Shown here: piece after piece, positions 63,525 to 64,000 of the stretch
How positions within the stretch are numbered: position 1 is the first letter of the stretch
How the letters are laid out: each line of letters opens with the position of its first letter
NCBI RefSeq assembly: GCF_000422825.1
Contig: NZ_AUGU01000013.1
Span: 705,779-769,778, forward strand
Origin: Nocardioides insulae DSM 17944
GTDB lineage: Bacteria; Actinomycetota; Actinomycetes; Propionibacteriales; Nocardioidaceae
Reading direction: 5' to 3'
DNA length: 64,000 bases
The notes under the pieces: model-generated
The model's database searches: none
The model's input: the letters and a program-made list of their open reading frames with translations, nothing else
Told to the model about the DNA's origin: nothing
Position numbers and translations under genes: made by a program

Positions 63525-64000
63525 ATGCACTTCCACGACGACGCCCTGTTCCCCGAGGTCCAGGAGCCGGTGGTCATCACCGCCGCCCCCTACGGCCCGG
63601 AGTGGGAACTCGACGACTTCCGCGAGGACCTGCCCCTGACCATGGACGAGCACGTCCAGACGGCGGTGGACTGCTGGAACGCCGGCGCCACCGTGCTGCA
63701 CATCCACGTCCGTGAACTGGACGGCAAGGGCTCCAAGCGGCTCTCGAAGTTCAACGAACTGCTCGGCCGGCTGCGCGAGGCCGTGCCGGAGATGATCCTC
63801 CAGGTCGGCGGCTCCATCTCCTTCGCCCCCGAGGGCGAGGGCGGGGACGCCAAGTGGCTCGAGGACGACGCCCGCCACATGCTGGCCGAGCTCGACCCCC
63901 GCCCCGACCAGGTCACCATCGCGATCAACACCAGCCAGATGAACATCGTGGAGCTGATGACCAAGGACGACATCGCGGGCACCTCCTTCGAACGCCCCGA
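63525..64000 (+). CDS. Beta-keto acid cleavage enzyme (BKACE, DUF849), cut by window end
   Basis: The first 158 residues are present; the gene continues beyond 64000. ATG 63525 follows CAGGAGAAAACCA. Family features are PVVITAAPYGPEW near residue 16, NAGATVLHIHVRELDGKGSK near 57 with the zinc-binding His-x-His, and LQVGGSISF near 92. BKACE proteins condense a beta-keto acid with acetyl-CoA to give acetoacetate/acetoacetyl-CoA products. Known examples act in lysine fermentation and carnitine breakdown. Here it would process the product of the upstream oxygenase and reductase. Confidence 0.85.
   Translation, partial: MHFHDDALFPEVQEPVVITAAPYGPEWELDDFREDLPLTMDEHVQTAVDCWNAGATVLHIHVRELDGKGSKRLSKFNELLGRLREAVPEMILQVGGSISFAPEGEGGDAKWLEDDARHMLAELDPRPDQVTIAINTSQMNIVELMTKDDIAGTSFERP

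Overview
The window is a chromosomal segment from a very GC-rich actinobacterium. The evidence is a mycothiol gene (mshB), actinobacterial-type dapC, dapD and dapE, 7Fe ferredoxin fdxA, the small DUF3117 protein, CYTH-CHAD and SHOCT proteins, and many genes whose start codon lies 6-8 nt after a TANNNT -10 box (leaderless transcripts). Gene content fits Nocardioidaceae or relatives; this is inference, because no rRNA or other taxonomic marker is present. No tRNA, rRNA, insertion sequence, prophage or CRISPR array was seen.

1-26.5 kb: a backbone whose gene set parallels the mycobacterial mshB-fdxC-dapC-dapD-dapE-LOG-DUF3117-O-methyltransferase-sigE neighbourhood. A truncated divergent gene (probably sigE) with an ECF-type promoter opens the window. 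Then come the O-methyltransferase, a long minus-strand run (TetR, dapE, LOG, DivIVA-like, membrane protein, DUF3117, pepA), a TetR-controlled drug-type ABC transporter, and XRE-azlC-azlD. Next are ileS under a T-box, an SDR, a STAND-like ATPase behind an interlaced operator, and CYTH-CHAD. dapD, two tandem paralogous envelope proteins, dapC-fdxA, a GNAT, a VanW protein, a DUF6113 protein, mshB and a NUDIX hydrolase follow. About 11 kb of other genes separate dapE from dapD.

26.5-36.8 kb: transporters and small metabolic genes: a propeller-like protein overlapping a paired SMR efflux system, a TesB-like thioesterase, an SRPBCC-ArsR pair with a palindromic operator, CPA2 and CPA1 cation/proton antiporters, an ICMT-like methyltransferase, a LysE exporter, and a MetE-core protein.

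36.8-44.3 kb: a glycine-catabolic operon, gcvP-gcvT-gcvH-glyA-sdaA, behind a tandem glycine riboswitch and closed by a 20-bp hairpin. It would convert glycine to serine and then pyruvate plus ammonia.

44.3-53.5 kb: an M20 amidohydrolase and MFS pair divergent from a double Lrp regulator, an AGE-family sugar isomerase with a PfkB kinase, and a divergent polyhydroxyalkanoate pair (phaC synthase, phaZ depolymerase). phaZ is preceded by a short upstream ORF that overlaps its start and runs through a hairpin abutting the AUG.

53.5-60.3 kb: an EmrB-type MFS pump, then a P-type ATPase-CYTH-membrane protein operon divergent from DUF6325 and SHOCT proteins.

60.3-64 kb: an AraC regulator divergent from quinone oxidoreductase, TauD-type dioxygenase and a beta-keto-acid cleavage enzyme cut by the window end. 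This looks like an inducible catabolic operon of unknown substrate and is the best candidate here for an undescribed pathway.
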